In this document: positions 50,653 to 61,134 of the stretch, piece after piece
How the letters are laid out: each line of letters begins with the position of its first letter
Position numbering within the stretch: the first letter of the stretch is position 1
Assembly (NCBI GenBank): GCA_031772115.1
Contig: JAPDPK010000054.1
Coordinates: 3,410,001 to 3,474,000, forward strand
Direction of reading: 5' to 3'
From: Heritiera littoralis
Lineage: Eukaryota > Streptophyta > Magnoliopsida > Malvales > Malvaceae
Length of the DNA stretch: 64,000 nt
The notes under the pieces: model-generated
Told to the model about the DNA's origin: nothing
What the model saw: only the letters and a program-made list of their open reading frames with translations
The model's database searches: none
Program-made: the position numbers and the translations under genes

Positions 50653-50843
50653 TATATGATGCACTGACAGTGTATAGTTTCTATATACTGTCAATGCATT
50701 AGAGGTTGACACCTCATCAATAGGCCCTTATTGGCAAATTAAAAAAATTTATTTATATTTGCATATAAGGGCCTATTGATGAGGTGTCAACCTCCGATGT
50801 ATTGACAGTGTATAAAAACTATACACTGTCAGTGCATCATATA
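50653..50843. mobile_element. 187-bp near-perfect hairpin MITE with TA flanks
   Basis: The left arm (from 50655) and the right arm (ending 50841) are complementary over about 86 bp with only a handful of mismatches. Both begin TATGATGCACTGACAGTG and both include GAGGTTGACACCTCATCA. A short AT loop lies near 50741-50758. TA dinucleotides flank the element, as for Tc1/mariner-type insertions. The related shorter copy is at 17653 and a single arm is at 2024. A transcript would form a long stem able to yield small RNAs. Confidence 0.8.
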
Positions 50844-50972
50844 TAAATCCAAATAATAAACTCACGTCCTACCAAATTTTTTATCAAATTTTAATTTTAA
50901 ACTCCAAACTCAATTATTGCCTAAAGCCCAAAAACTAAACGGGTTTTACTTGGAACAAAAACAAGCTCTTGT

Positions 50973-51164
50973 ATGGACTCGAAAGTTGCCACCAGATACG
51001 TGAACGAGGGAGTTCCTGCTTCACATACTCACTCAATCATTGTTTTTGAATGCAGGAAATTGATGAAACAACTGAGAATAGACCAAGTTCATCACATCTA
51101 CCGTGAAGCAAATTCTTGTGCAGATATCCTTGCTGGAATAGGAGGATTGTTTCGTTTGAAATAA
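50973..51164 (+). pseudogene. fragment of a LINE-type RNase H domain
   Basis: The frame reads MDSKVATRYVNEGVPASHTH .. RKLMKQLRIDQVHHIYREA .. NSCADILAGIGG. This matches the C-terminal half of the plant RNase H-like domain (conserved HIYREAN.CAD.LA motif). The first catalytic region and all upstream LINE domains are absent, so it is a relic, although this piece is uninterrupted. Confidence 0.6.
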
Positions 51165-52703
51165 AATTAATTTTAAACCGTAAAATAAAAAAGACACCTG
51201 TAATAAAGAAAAAAAAATTCAAACCTCTGCCGGGTCAAAAATACAAAAACGACCGTGTTCAGTAGTCTTTCTTTCACGTTAGTAACTTCTTCCTCCTCCA
51301 TTCTCTTTAATCTCCAACCCCAGGAGTTCCCTTTCCTCTGTTGATTGTGCTGCTGCATCAGGGCTTTAGCAGTGTCTCTTGAAAGCTTCGTCCTTTTTAT
51401 ATTATTAATTTTATTTTTCTCTGTAATTTCTCGAATCCTCTTGCTCCAAGCTATGATTGCGGTCTAGGAGAGCTGTCTCCAACTTGCTCATGTTTAAATG
51501 TTAGTGGCGTAAGTCCACATCTTAATCTACTTTCTTAGTCGATTTCAGTCAAGCAATGTGCTTTTTCTTTGATTACTAATGAGTTTCTTTCTTTTCTATT
51601 TCGAAGATTAATGGATTTCAAGAAGGAAATGCGGATGTTGTATCGCTGGATTGCTCAAGTACGTGATTTTGGTTTCTGTCAAATTATCATGGCTGATATG
51701 CTGCTGAATTTTATGTCATTTATTTTCCTTGAATTCAGTTAGATGTTCATTATTAAGGTTTTGTGCAGAGTGGAAATCTTCTACTTCGATTATTGTGGCA
51801 TCTCTTGCATGTTATTATCAACTTGTGCTACTTTACACTGGCTATAGCTAACGTGCTTGAAAGCTATCTTATCTCTTGGGGACTGTTAAGGAGATACAAA
51901 TCCCTCCATGTAGCCAAGCTCCGGTATCTGGCTATCGTGGTAGAAAGTGAAGGAGATTATCAAACTTCAAACGTTGTTCATCTTTTGCAATGGCTGGCAG
52001 CTGTTGGTGTCAAACATGTTTGCCTTTATGATAAGGAACGTAAGAATTCTGGCTTCTCACCCTTGCCAGATTAATCAGGTGAAGATGTATCTGCAGTTTT
52101 ATATTAAACATAATAGTATTTTTTTACCATTTTGTTGCTCTAGGAATACTGCAGAAATCAAAGGACTTCATCATTTCATCTTGGAAAAGTTGGATGGTGC
52201 AATATCATTTCGGGTACTACCTTCTATTTCGTAGTTCACCGTGACCGTGATTCATTATCATCATTTACTCAAATATAAATTGGCCAAATGGCTGATCTGT
52301 TGCCAAAAACAAACTGTCATGTTGTATAACAGCAAATTGATCTTTGATACTCAGGCTCTTATGGTGCTATGCAACCTAAAAATTGTAGTTAGAGCAGGAA
52401 GGTCAACTTCGTGGTTGACACAATCTTGAACCTGCTATAAAAAGCCTGATACATGTTAGTAAGGATTATATTTGGTCTCGTTCTTGACTGCTTTTTGTAC
52501 TTCTAGGTTTCTTTCTGAAAAACTTGTCTACGGAGCTATTCCATGTACCATAAGTTTCCTTATCCCTTACTCTTTGTAAAGTTAGAGGATTAATTTGTGG
52601 CATACATTGATAGATGATACAAATGAATGTTACCAAAGTTGTTAAACCACTAGCAAACCGTCGTGCAGGAAGCTCATGAAAATAATGTGCTACTAGACTA
52701 AAC

Positions 52704-53128
52704 TGTTAGTATATCTCCTCATTTATGGAAATAAATATTTGGTTGACCAATTCCGGATATGGTCCATAATTTCACGGTGAATCTCAACTCAATATTTGGC
52801 TATTAAAACACGATTTTATGATGGTTAAAACGTGATTTTATTGCCATAATTAGCACGCTCTCATTACTATTTAAGGAGGGCTCCTTCCGGTCCCCAAGTA
52901 CGTTAACCTAAAAAACATACAAACACCATCTAGTGAGGTTTTGAGTGCTTGGAAGATTTGGAAGGTCTGTGATCGACACAAAGTAGACTGTCAGATTCGG
53001 CAATTGCTTCAACAGCAGAGTTACAGAGTGCAATGGCTGGAGGTTAGATCCTATCGCTTCCGCATTTTATTTGTTTAACATGTTTCATATTGTGTAGAAG
53101 CATGTTAGGCTTGTTTGATGTACTTACA
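52704..53128 (+). repeat. 5' LTR (425 bp)
   Basis: This has TG..CA ends and a TATA-like CTATTTAAGGAGG at about 52868. Two direct copies of TTAAAACRYGATTTTAT (52802-52818 and 52825-52841) lie 23 bp apart upstream of it. An ATG (53033-53035) followed by a GGAG/GTTAG splice-donor-like site lies near the 3' end. Confidence 0.97.
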
Positions 53129-54565
53129 TTTGGCATCAGAGCCGTAGTTTAACCTCTGTCTTGCTAGAGATCTGTAGAAAAAAAGCCATAAAAACCCATA
53201 TTTTGAAACTTTAAGTCTCGGATTTCATAAAACTCATTCTGTTTTCCTGTGATTTTGGTTCAAATACTTTAGATCTATTGTTGTAAAGCTCTAGGGATGA
53301 AAAATACATGAAAAACGAGACTGTTTGAAGGGTTTTGTGCCGGGTCGGGTCAAAAGACCCAAAATTCTGCAAAACACCCATTCGGGTGAAGAAGAAGCCT
53401 CGGGCGCGTGAGTCACACGCGCCCGACAAGGGAAGAAAATGCGGGCGCGTGAGTCTCACGCGCCCGACAGGAGAGGAAATGCGGGCGCGTGAGTCTCACG
53501 CGCCCGATAGAGATAATGCGGGCGCGTGAGTCTCACGCGCCCGCCTGTTGTACAGTGCAGTGACACTGTGCAAAAAAAAAAAAAAACCTTTGGGCTTCGG
53601 GTTTTGGGCCACTGTTTGGGTCCTTATTTGGTTAGTTTTGGGCCATTTATTTTGGGCTCTTTTGGTTGATTATTTGGGCCATATGGATTAAATAAAAGGG
53701 TCATTTGGTTTATTTTAGACATTAAGGATTTATTTAATTTAAGTAAATTTAAATTATTTAATTTAGGCCAAATAATTATATTTTTTGATAGTTTTATATC
53801 AGATTTTCAATTCTGTAATTTTCATAATTTTATGAATAATTAGATTATTTTCACAAAATTAATATAATTATGAAAACTTCTCATTATTTGGATTTTATGA
53901 GGATTTTTCATAAATTTGGAATTTTTATTAATGCTATAATTTTAAATTGAATAATTTTGTGAAAATTATCATAAAATTATGATTAAATTATGAAAATTTG
54001 ATTTTGAATGTGCATATGTGCTTATTTTGAATATGTATAATTTTGTTATTTTTTATACTAAAAGCACATGTAGCTAAGTTATTCATATTATTTGGAATTA
54101 AAATTGCCTTGTGTTAATTGCAATTTTTAAAATATGAATAAACTTAGAATTTTACCAATATGTCTAAGTGATTTATAATTTATTTAATTAGGGCTTAGCC
54201 ACAGCAACCTTAATTAAGTAAAATTATTTTGTAAAATCACATAATGATATTAGACATAAATAGTGATTAGTTATAAGGTTATAGTAAATTTTATCCCACA
54301 GGAATTTTTATTATAATTTTATAACTAATTAGGATAAAATATCAAATTAGTTTCTTAATTTACCCACAGGAATTAGGAAATGATATAATTTGATAGTTTT
54401 ATCATTATGAAATAAATCTATTAGAATTAGAACTTTAGCCCACAGGCAAGTTTTATGTCTGAGATTCATTAATAAAATATGTTTACATTGGTAGACATAA
54501 TTAAGTTTGCCTCAAAAAAAAAAAAATTTTCTAGATACATAAGCATGTTTATTTTCTATATGCAG
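53043..54565 (+). other. untranslated leader of the Copia element, possible 1523-bp intron
   Basis: This runs from a donor-like G/GTTAG inside the LTR to an acceptor-like TTTCTATATGCAG just before the gag frame. It contains the PBS, four GC-rich hairpins (53401-53543) and long AT-rich DNA. It also carries three CCCACAGG motifs (near 54295, 54363 and 54440). In the unspliced RNA the LTR ATG opens only four codons before TAG. The gag frame upstream of 54565 is open only back to a TAG at 54532 and has no ATG. Confidence 0.55.
53401..53543 (+). repeat. four tandem GC-rich hairpins in the Copia leader
   Basis: Copies at 53401-53425, 53442-53466, 53482-53506 and 53519-53543 share arms CGGGCGCGTGA / TCACGCGCCCG around a GTC loop. 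The first copy has one changed pair. They repeat every 37-41 bp with GA-rich spacers, inside otherwise AT-rich DNA. Confidence 0.95.
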
Positions 54566-57500
54566 TGTTTCCTCAGGCTAGTATTAACCTAGAAGTTCCC
54601 GAGCTGGATGGAGAGAACTACAAGGTTTGGAAGGAGAGAGTTCTCCTCCAATTAGGGTGCATGGATATAGACTATGCTATAAGGAAAGACGAGCCCGTAT
54701 TGACTGAGACCAGCACTCCTGCTCAAGTAGCTTTACATGAACGTTGGGAGCGATCCAATCGCCTTAGTGTCATGTATATTAAGACAAAGATATCTGCTGG
54801 GATACGTGGTTCAGTCGAACAGCATACCAACGTTAGGACCTTACTGAAGGCCATAGATGATCAATTTGTCACTTCAGACAAAGCGTTGGCCAGCACCCTG
54901 ATAATGAAGTTCTCATCGATGAGGCTCACCAGTGTCAAAGGAGTGCGTGAGCACATAATGACCATGAGAGATATAGCGGCCCAACTCAAGAAGCTAGAGG
55001 TGGAGATGTCTGAGTCTTTTCTTGTGCACTACATATTGAACACTCTACCAAAGCAGTACGGACCATTCAAGATATCCTATAACACACATAAGGATAAGTG
55101 GACCATCAATGAATTGATGACCATGTGTGTTCAAGAGGAGGGAAGACTGCTTATGGAATCGGGTGAGAGTGCATTTTTTGCAAGCCAAGGAAAGACCAAG
55201 GATCGAGCCAAGAACAAGGGAAAAGGTAAAATCCCTGCCCAAGCTGATATTAAGAAAGAGTCCAAGTGTTTCTTCTGTAAAAAGAAGGGACACACGAAGA
55301 AGGACTGTGCCAAGCTTCAGCAGTGGCTCGTTAAGAAAGGTAATCCACTCTCATATGTTTGTTTTGAATCAAATATGGTTGAGGTTAATCATAACACATG
55401 GTGGATTGATTCTGGATCTACAATTCACATTTCGACTTCCTTACAGGGTATGACAAACCTAAGGAAGCCAGTGGGAAATGAGGAGAGCATCTATTCAGGA
55501 AACAAGATGCGCTCGCGTGTTGAAGGCGTTGGAACATGCACTTTAGTTCTTAGGAGTGGTTTTGTTTTGCAATTGGAAAAGACCTTTTATATTCCTAGTT
55601 TTTCGAGAAATTTAATCTCTGTTTCTAGGCTGGTACCTTATGGATATTCCTTTCAATTTTCAAATAAATCAGTATTGATATATTTTAAGTGTGATATTGT
55701 TGGGAATGGTACCTTATGTGATGGTCTTTTCTCTATTGATTTGCAAAATGACACTGCTCATAACGCCTTGCATGTTCAAACTGGTACTAAAAGATGTGTT
55801 ATGAATGAGGACTCCTCTACGTTATGCACCGGAGATTAGGTCATATCTCCATAAATAGAATTAAGAGATTGGTAAATGACGGAATACTTAGTACTCTCGA
55901 TTTTACTGATTTCGACACTTGTGTGGATTGCATTAAGGGTAAGCAAACCAACAAGTCTAAGAAAGGTGCCAATAGGAGTTCAACCATATTAGAGATCATA
56001 CATTCTGACATATGTTGTCCAGACATTGATGCATATGGTCAGAAATACTTCATCACCTTTATTGATGATTACTCGAGGTTTATGTATCTCTACATGCTTC
56101 ATAACAAGAGCGAAGCATTAGATGCCTTTAAAATCTTTAAGGCTGAAGTAGAGAAACAATGTGGAAAACCCATAAAAATAGTAAGAACTGATAGAGGTGG
56201 GGAGTATTACGGTAGATACACTGAAGATGGACAAGCACCTGGACCATTTGCGAAGTTCCTTCAAGAAAATGGGATTGTTGCCCAATATACCATGCCTGGT
56301 TCACCGGATCAGAATGGTGTTGCAGAAAGAAGGAACCGAACTTTGATGGAAATGGTGCGTAGTATGCTTAGCAACTCGAAGTTGCCTAAGTCCTTGTGGA
56401 TTTAAGCTCTTAAAACGGCAGCGTATATATTGAACCGGGTTCCAACCAAGGCTGTTCCAAAGACGCCTTTTGAATTATTCAAAGGTTGGAAACCGAGTTT
56501 GCGTCATATGCGCGTTTGGGGATGCCCTTCTGAGATAAGAGTTTACAACCCACAGGAAAAGAAACTGGATCCTAGGACCATAAGTGGGTATTTCATTGGC
56601 ACCTTTATTGATGATTACTCGAGGTTTATGTATCTCTACATGCTTCATAACAAGAGCGAAGCATTAGATGCCTTTAAAATCTTTAAGGCTGAAGTAGAGA
56701 AACAATGTGGAAAACCCATAAAAATAGTAAGAACTGATAGAGGTGGGGAGTATTACGGTAGATACACTGAAGATGGACAAGCACCTGGACCATTTGCGAA
56801 GTTCCTTCAAGAAAATGGGATTGTTGCCCAATATACCATGCCTGGTTCACCGGATCAGAATGGTGTTGCAGAAAGAAGGAACCGAACTTTGATGGAAATG
56901 GTGCGTAGTATGCTTAGCAACTCGAAGTTGCCTAAGTCCTTGTGGATTTAAGCTCTTAAAACGGCAGCGTATATATTGAACCGGGTTCCAACCAAGGCTG
57001 TTCCAAAGACGCCTTTTGAATTATTCAAAGGTTGGAAACCGAGTTTGCGTCATATGCGCGTTTGGGGATGCCCTTCTGAGATAAGAGTTTACAACCCACA
57101 GGAAAAGAAACTGGATCCTAGGACCATAAGTGGGTATTTCATTGGATATGCCGAACGGTCCAAAGGCTACAGATTCTATTGTCCATCTCATAGCACTAGA
57201 TTTGTGGAATCAAGGAACGCCAAGTTTCTTGAAAATGACTTAGTTAGTGGGAGCGATCAATCTCAAGACCTAGTTTCTGTGAGAGATCAACCCTCTACCT
57301 CGAGTCAAGGATTGGTTATCATGAACAATGTCCCTTCAGTACAACTGGACATTGAACAACCAATCGTTGAAGATCCACAAGTAGTTGATAACTTACCAGT
57401 AGACGAGGCTCCTCTGGATACACCAGAATTGAGTGAGCAACCAGTTGAACAACATGATCCTTCGGAGAATGTTGAACCAACATTAAGAAGGTCTACTAGG

Positions 57501-59146
57501 GAAAGGAAATCAGCTATTCCTAGCGATTATATTGTGTATCTACAAGAGTATGATTTCAATATTGGGCCCGTTAATGATCCAGAGACGTTTTCACAAGCCA
57601 TGAACAGCAAAGAATCAAAACTTTGGTTCGATGCTATGAAGGATGAGATGGATTCGATGGCATCTAATGGAGTATGGGATCTTGTCGAGTTGCCTAATGG
57701 GGCCAGGGCTATAGGCTGTAAATGGGTCTTTAAGACCAAAACTGACTCATTAGGCAACATTGAACGTTATAAGGCAAGACTCGTAGCCAAAGGATTCACT
57801 CAAAAGGAGGGAATCGATTACAAGGAGACCTTCTCTCCTGTATCTAAGAAAGATTCTCTTCGCATCATAATGGCGCTTGTTGCACATTTTGACTTAGAGT
57901 TGCAACAAATGGATGTGAAAACGGCATTTCTCAATGGTGATCTAGAGGAAGAGGTTTACATGAAACAACCTGAAGGTTTTTCCTCTAGTAATGGTGAGCA
58001 TTTGGTCTGTAAGCTCAAGAAATCCATATATGGGTTGAAACAAGCTTCCCGCCAATGGTATCTAAAATTCCATGAAGTCATCTCTTCATTTGGTTTCGTT
58101 GAGAACATCATGGATCAATGCATATACCAGAAGGTCAGTGGGAGCAAGATTTGTTTCCTTGTGCTATATGTGGATGATATTCTGCTTGCAACCAATGATA
58201 AGGGGATGCTACGTGAGGTGAAACAATTTCTTTCTGAGAACTTTGATATGAAGGATATGGGCGATGCATCTTATGTCATTGGCATTAAGATCCATAGAGA
58301 CAGACATAGAGGTATATTAGGTCTGTCACAAGAAGCCTATATCAATAAAGTCTTGGAAAGATTCAGAATGAAAGATTGTTCACCAAGCCCAGCTCCCATT
58401 GTGAAGGGTGACAGGTTCAATTTGAGCCAGTGCCCGAAAAATGATCTTGAGCGGGAACAGATGAAGAACATTCCATATGCCTCAGCTGTTGGAAGCATTA
58501 TGTATGCACAGGTCTGTACCAGGCCTGATATTGCTTTTGCTGTGGGGTGTTGGGTAGATACCAAAGTGACCCGGGGATGGACCACTGGAGAGCTGCGAAG
58601 AAGGTGCTTAGATATTTTCAAGGCACTAAGGATTACATGCTTATGTATAGACGGACTGATGAGTTGGAGGTGATTGGCTACTCAGACTCAGACTTTGCTG
58701 GCTGTGTTGATACCCGGAAATCAACATCCGGTTACATCTTCATGCTTGCCGGTGGAGCTGTTTCATGGAAGAGTGCTAAGCAGACACTGACTGCCACTTC
58801 CACTATGGAGGCCGAGTTCGTTTCCTGTTTTGAGGCTACCTCACATGGTGTATGGCTTAAGAGTTTCATTGGTGGGCTTAGAGTTGTTGACTCCATATCT
58901 AAGCCATTGAGGATATATTGTGACAATTCAGCTGCCGTATTCATGGCTAAGAACAATAAGAGTGGAAGTCGAAGTAAGCATATCGACATTAAGTACTTAG
59001 CCATTAGAGAACGTGTTAGAGATAAAAGAGTGGTCATTGAACACGTTAGCACTGAATTGATGTTAGCTGATCCTTTGACTAAGGGCATGCCACCGTTTAA
59101 ATTTAAGGATCATGTAGAGAGAATGGGACTTGGTCCCACATTTTGA
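54566..59146 (+). pseudogene. Copia gag-pol polyprotein, disabled
   Basis: Gag starts in frame at 54566 (FPQASINLEVPELDGENYKV). A zinc knuckle CFFCKKKGHTKKDC lies at about 55267-55308. Protease has WWIDSGSTIHIS near 55400. Integrase begins with RRLGHISI..CVDCIKGKQT (55830-55950), and its core holds TDRGGEYYG and PDQNGVAERRN. RT has YVDDILLATND near 58168. RNase H (58680-59146) has STMEAEFVSCFE and SRSKHIDIKYL. Lesions: one G missing near 55827; TAA at 56403-56405 where the family has a sense codon (after KSLWI); the same TAA repeated at 56949-56951; a 546-bp duplication; and one A missing near 58549. The original frame has no ATG of its own upstream (see the leader entry). Confidence 0.93.
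56054..57145 (+). repeat. 546-bp tandem duplication in the integrase region
   Basis: Copy 1 (56054-56599) and copy 2 (56600-57145) appear identical. The unit is 182 codons, so the frame is kept. It covers the integrase core from FIDDYSRFMYLY past the catalytic D and E motifs to RTISGYFIG. Both copies carry the same TAA stop. Confidence 0.97.
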
Positions 59147-59402
59147 TTGTAATTGAAACTCTTATTAATAATATGATGTTTCTCATTTTGATTTGTATAC
59201 ACTAAAGTTTTATTTGAGAAATATCCTTGTTGTTTGGACCGAGAATAAACATAAGGTTTATTCATTAAGTAAAAATGGGTTGATTTAGAAACATTTTACA
59301 TAGTAATACATGGAAGATAATACTCGCCACTTGAGGAACTGTCGCCATGATTCATGTGATTTGTTTCTTCTATAAGTGAAATATATGGACCAAGTGGGAG
59401 AA

Positions 59403-59827
59403 TGTTAGTATATCTCCTCATTTATGGAAATAAATATTTGGTTGACCAATTCCGGATATGGTCCATAATTTCACGGTGAATCTCAACTCAATATTTGGCT
59501 ATTAAAACACGATTTTATGATGGTTAAAACGTGATTTTATTGCCATAATTAGCACGCTCTCATTACTATTTAAGGAGGGCTCCTTCCGGTCCCCAAGTAC
59601 GTTAACCTAAAAAACATACAAACACCATCTAGTGAGGTTTTGAGTGCTTGGAAGATTTGGAAGGTCTGTGATCGACACAAAGTAGACTGTCAGATTCGGC
59701 AATTGCTTCAACAGCAGAGTTACAGAGTGCAATGGCTGGAGGTTAGATCCTATCGCTTCCGCATTTTATTTGTTTAACATGTTTCATATTGTGTAGAAGC
59801 ATGTTAGGCTTGTTTGATGTACTTACA
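59403..59827 (+). repeat. 3' LTR (425 bp)
   Basis: This matches the 5' LTR (52704-53128) in length and, by eye, at every base. It is preceded by the purine tract AAGTGGGAGAA (59392-59402) and followed by the TAAAC target copy. Confidence 0.97.
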
Positions 59828-61134
59828 TAAACACGTATGAGTCTGGAGTTTGCATCTTTTTCTGATCGGAAAGAAGCAGTGGCCAAAGCAGCCAATGTAC
59901 ATTTTATGAAGTAATTAAAATCTGGCGCTACTGGCCAAAACCAGGAAGAGCAAATATTTACTGAATCTCAAATGGCCGAGGCACTCAAAACTGTTGGTTT
60001 GTGTTACTTGTCCGATCTACTTGGTGGTTGTTACAAGTTACAACCAGATTTCTTTACTATGTCAATACTTGACTTTTGGAAGTTGATCTTCTTTTCTGTT
60101 AGGCAGTGGAGGGCCAGAACCTGATCTTTAATTAGTATATGGACCTGCCAGGTGCCACTTAGGTTTCCCTGCGTGGAGAATTCGTTATACTGAGATTGTG
60201 TCAGTATTCTCTCAATGTAAATTCTTCGGAATCAGAGAAAATACTTTCTTGTTTTGATCTCTATAGTGCTTATTTGGAATTCCGTCTTGAAAGATTTACA
60301 ACTTTCCTAATGGCTCTTCTTCTATTTATCATTTTTTATAAATGAAAAATATTAAGAAATGTAGACTGGTGGATATTGTTTTTACCATTTCTGCACAGAA
60401 CAAGAATAATTCATGTGTAGCCTCCTTTTTTCCTTTTATGTTTGCCATTCGAAGGATAAAGTAAAGATTAGCATTGAGGAAAGACGTAAAAGCTCTATTC
60501 AGTTTATTGTTACTTTGAGATTTTTAAGCTTTTCTGTTTTTACCATTCAGGATAGTTGTCTTAGAAGTAATTACTTAATCTTTTCCTGTCTTATCTTAAG
60601 TGCTAATGTAGTGCTCGCGCAGATTCTACTTTGTTAAGAGCTGAACTTACAGTCATCGTATGACTTTAGGCCTCCTTTCTTTTATGTGAATAAATCTGCC
60701 TCCTTACACTGAATAATATGTTTCTTCTTCCTTCTTTTTAAACAGGCATATGGGACCCTTGAAGTCCATGAAATCTGGGTCACTAGTTAAGGCTATTTAC
60801 AAATTCACAATGGTGAGGCAAAACTATGGTAAGTTATTTGTCCTTTTGACTTGCACTGGCCGTTTATTCCAAGCCGTTGCTTCTGCTTCTGTTCTAGAGT
60901 AATATGCTTTACAGTTTTGATTGTTCAAAAGATATGTTAAAGAACGAGCCTAAATTTGATTTATTTAGTTGATAACTGAGCTATGCAAAGTCCATCTAAT
61001 GAAATAATTTTGTTTTCTTAGAAACTAGTAAGAGGTTCTTGCTAATATTTCTGGCAAATTGAGTATGTCAAAGACAATGACAATTGCATTTTGGTGAATC
61101 TGATCTGAATTTTCATCGTTCAACAGGTACATAA

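Larger units (their letters stand above)
52699..59832 (+). mobile_element. very young Copia-type LTR retrotransposon inside the LEW1 pseudogene
   Basis: The element spans 52704-59827 and is bounded by the 5-bp duplication TAAAC (52699-52703 and 59828-59832). The LTRs (52704-53128 and 59403-59827) are both 425 bp, begin TGTTAG, end TTACA, and I found no difference between them. The PBS TGGCATCAGAGC (53131-53142) resembles the initiator-Met tRNA site with one change. A purine tract (AAGTGGGAGAA) precedes the 3' LTR. Domain order protease, integrase, RT, RNase H makes it Ty1/Copia. The coding region is disabled, so this copy was either mobilised in trans or damaged after insertion. Confidence 0.97.
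51611..61134 (+). pseudogene. LEW1: LEW1/NUS1-like cis-prenyltransferase subunit, disabled and split by a retrotransposon
   Basis: LEW1 (NUS1/NgBR family) is the ER-membrane partner of dehydrodolichyl diphosphate synthase, needed for dolichol and N-glycosylation. Exons with consistent GT..AG borders: 51611-51658, 51769-52039, 52144-52213, 52669-52703 continuing at 59833-59996, 60103-60199, 60746-60828, 61127-61134. Recognisable blocks are LLRLLWHLLHVIINL (membrane segment), VVHLLQWLAAVGVKHVCLYD, ILEKLDGAISFR, EAVAKAAN, CHLGFPAWRIRYTEIV and MGPLKSMK..VRQNYGT. The exon sum is 776 bp, about 257 codons plus two surplus bases, close to the 254 aa of Arabidopsis. Lesions: a frame shift in exon 3 near 52176; TAA at the Copia insertion point (52699); TAA at 59912-59914; TAA at 60129-60131; and the 7.1-kb insertion itself. 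Confidence 0.93.

Noticed and set aside
51763..52074. Reading the LEW1-like membrane segment as a complete small gene starting at GTG 51763
   Set aside because: GTG is not a plausible plant start here. TTGTGCAG at 51761-51768 is a splice acceptor, and an ATG exon at 51611-51658 joins in phase.
53401..53543. Regularly spaced palindromic repeats resembling a CRISPR array
   Set aside because: The spacers are short and similar to each other, and the cluster lies in a plant retrotransposon leader. They are hairpin minisatellite units.
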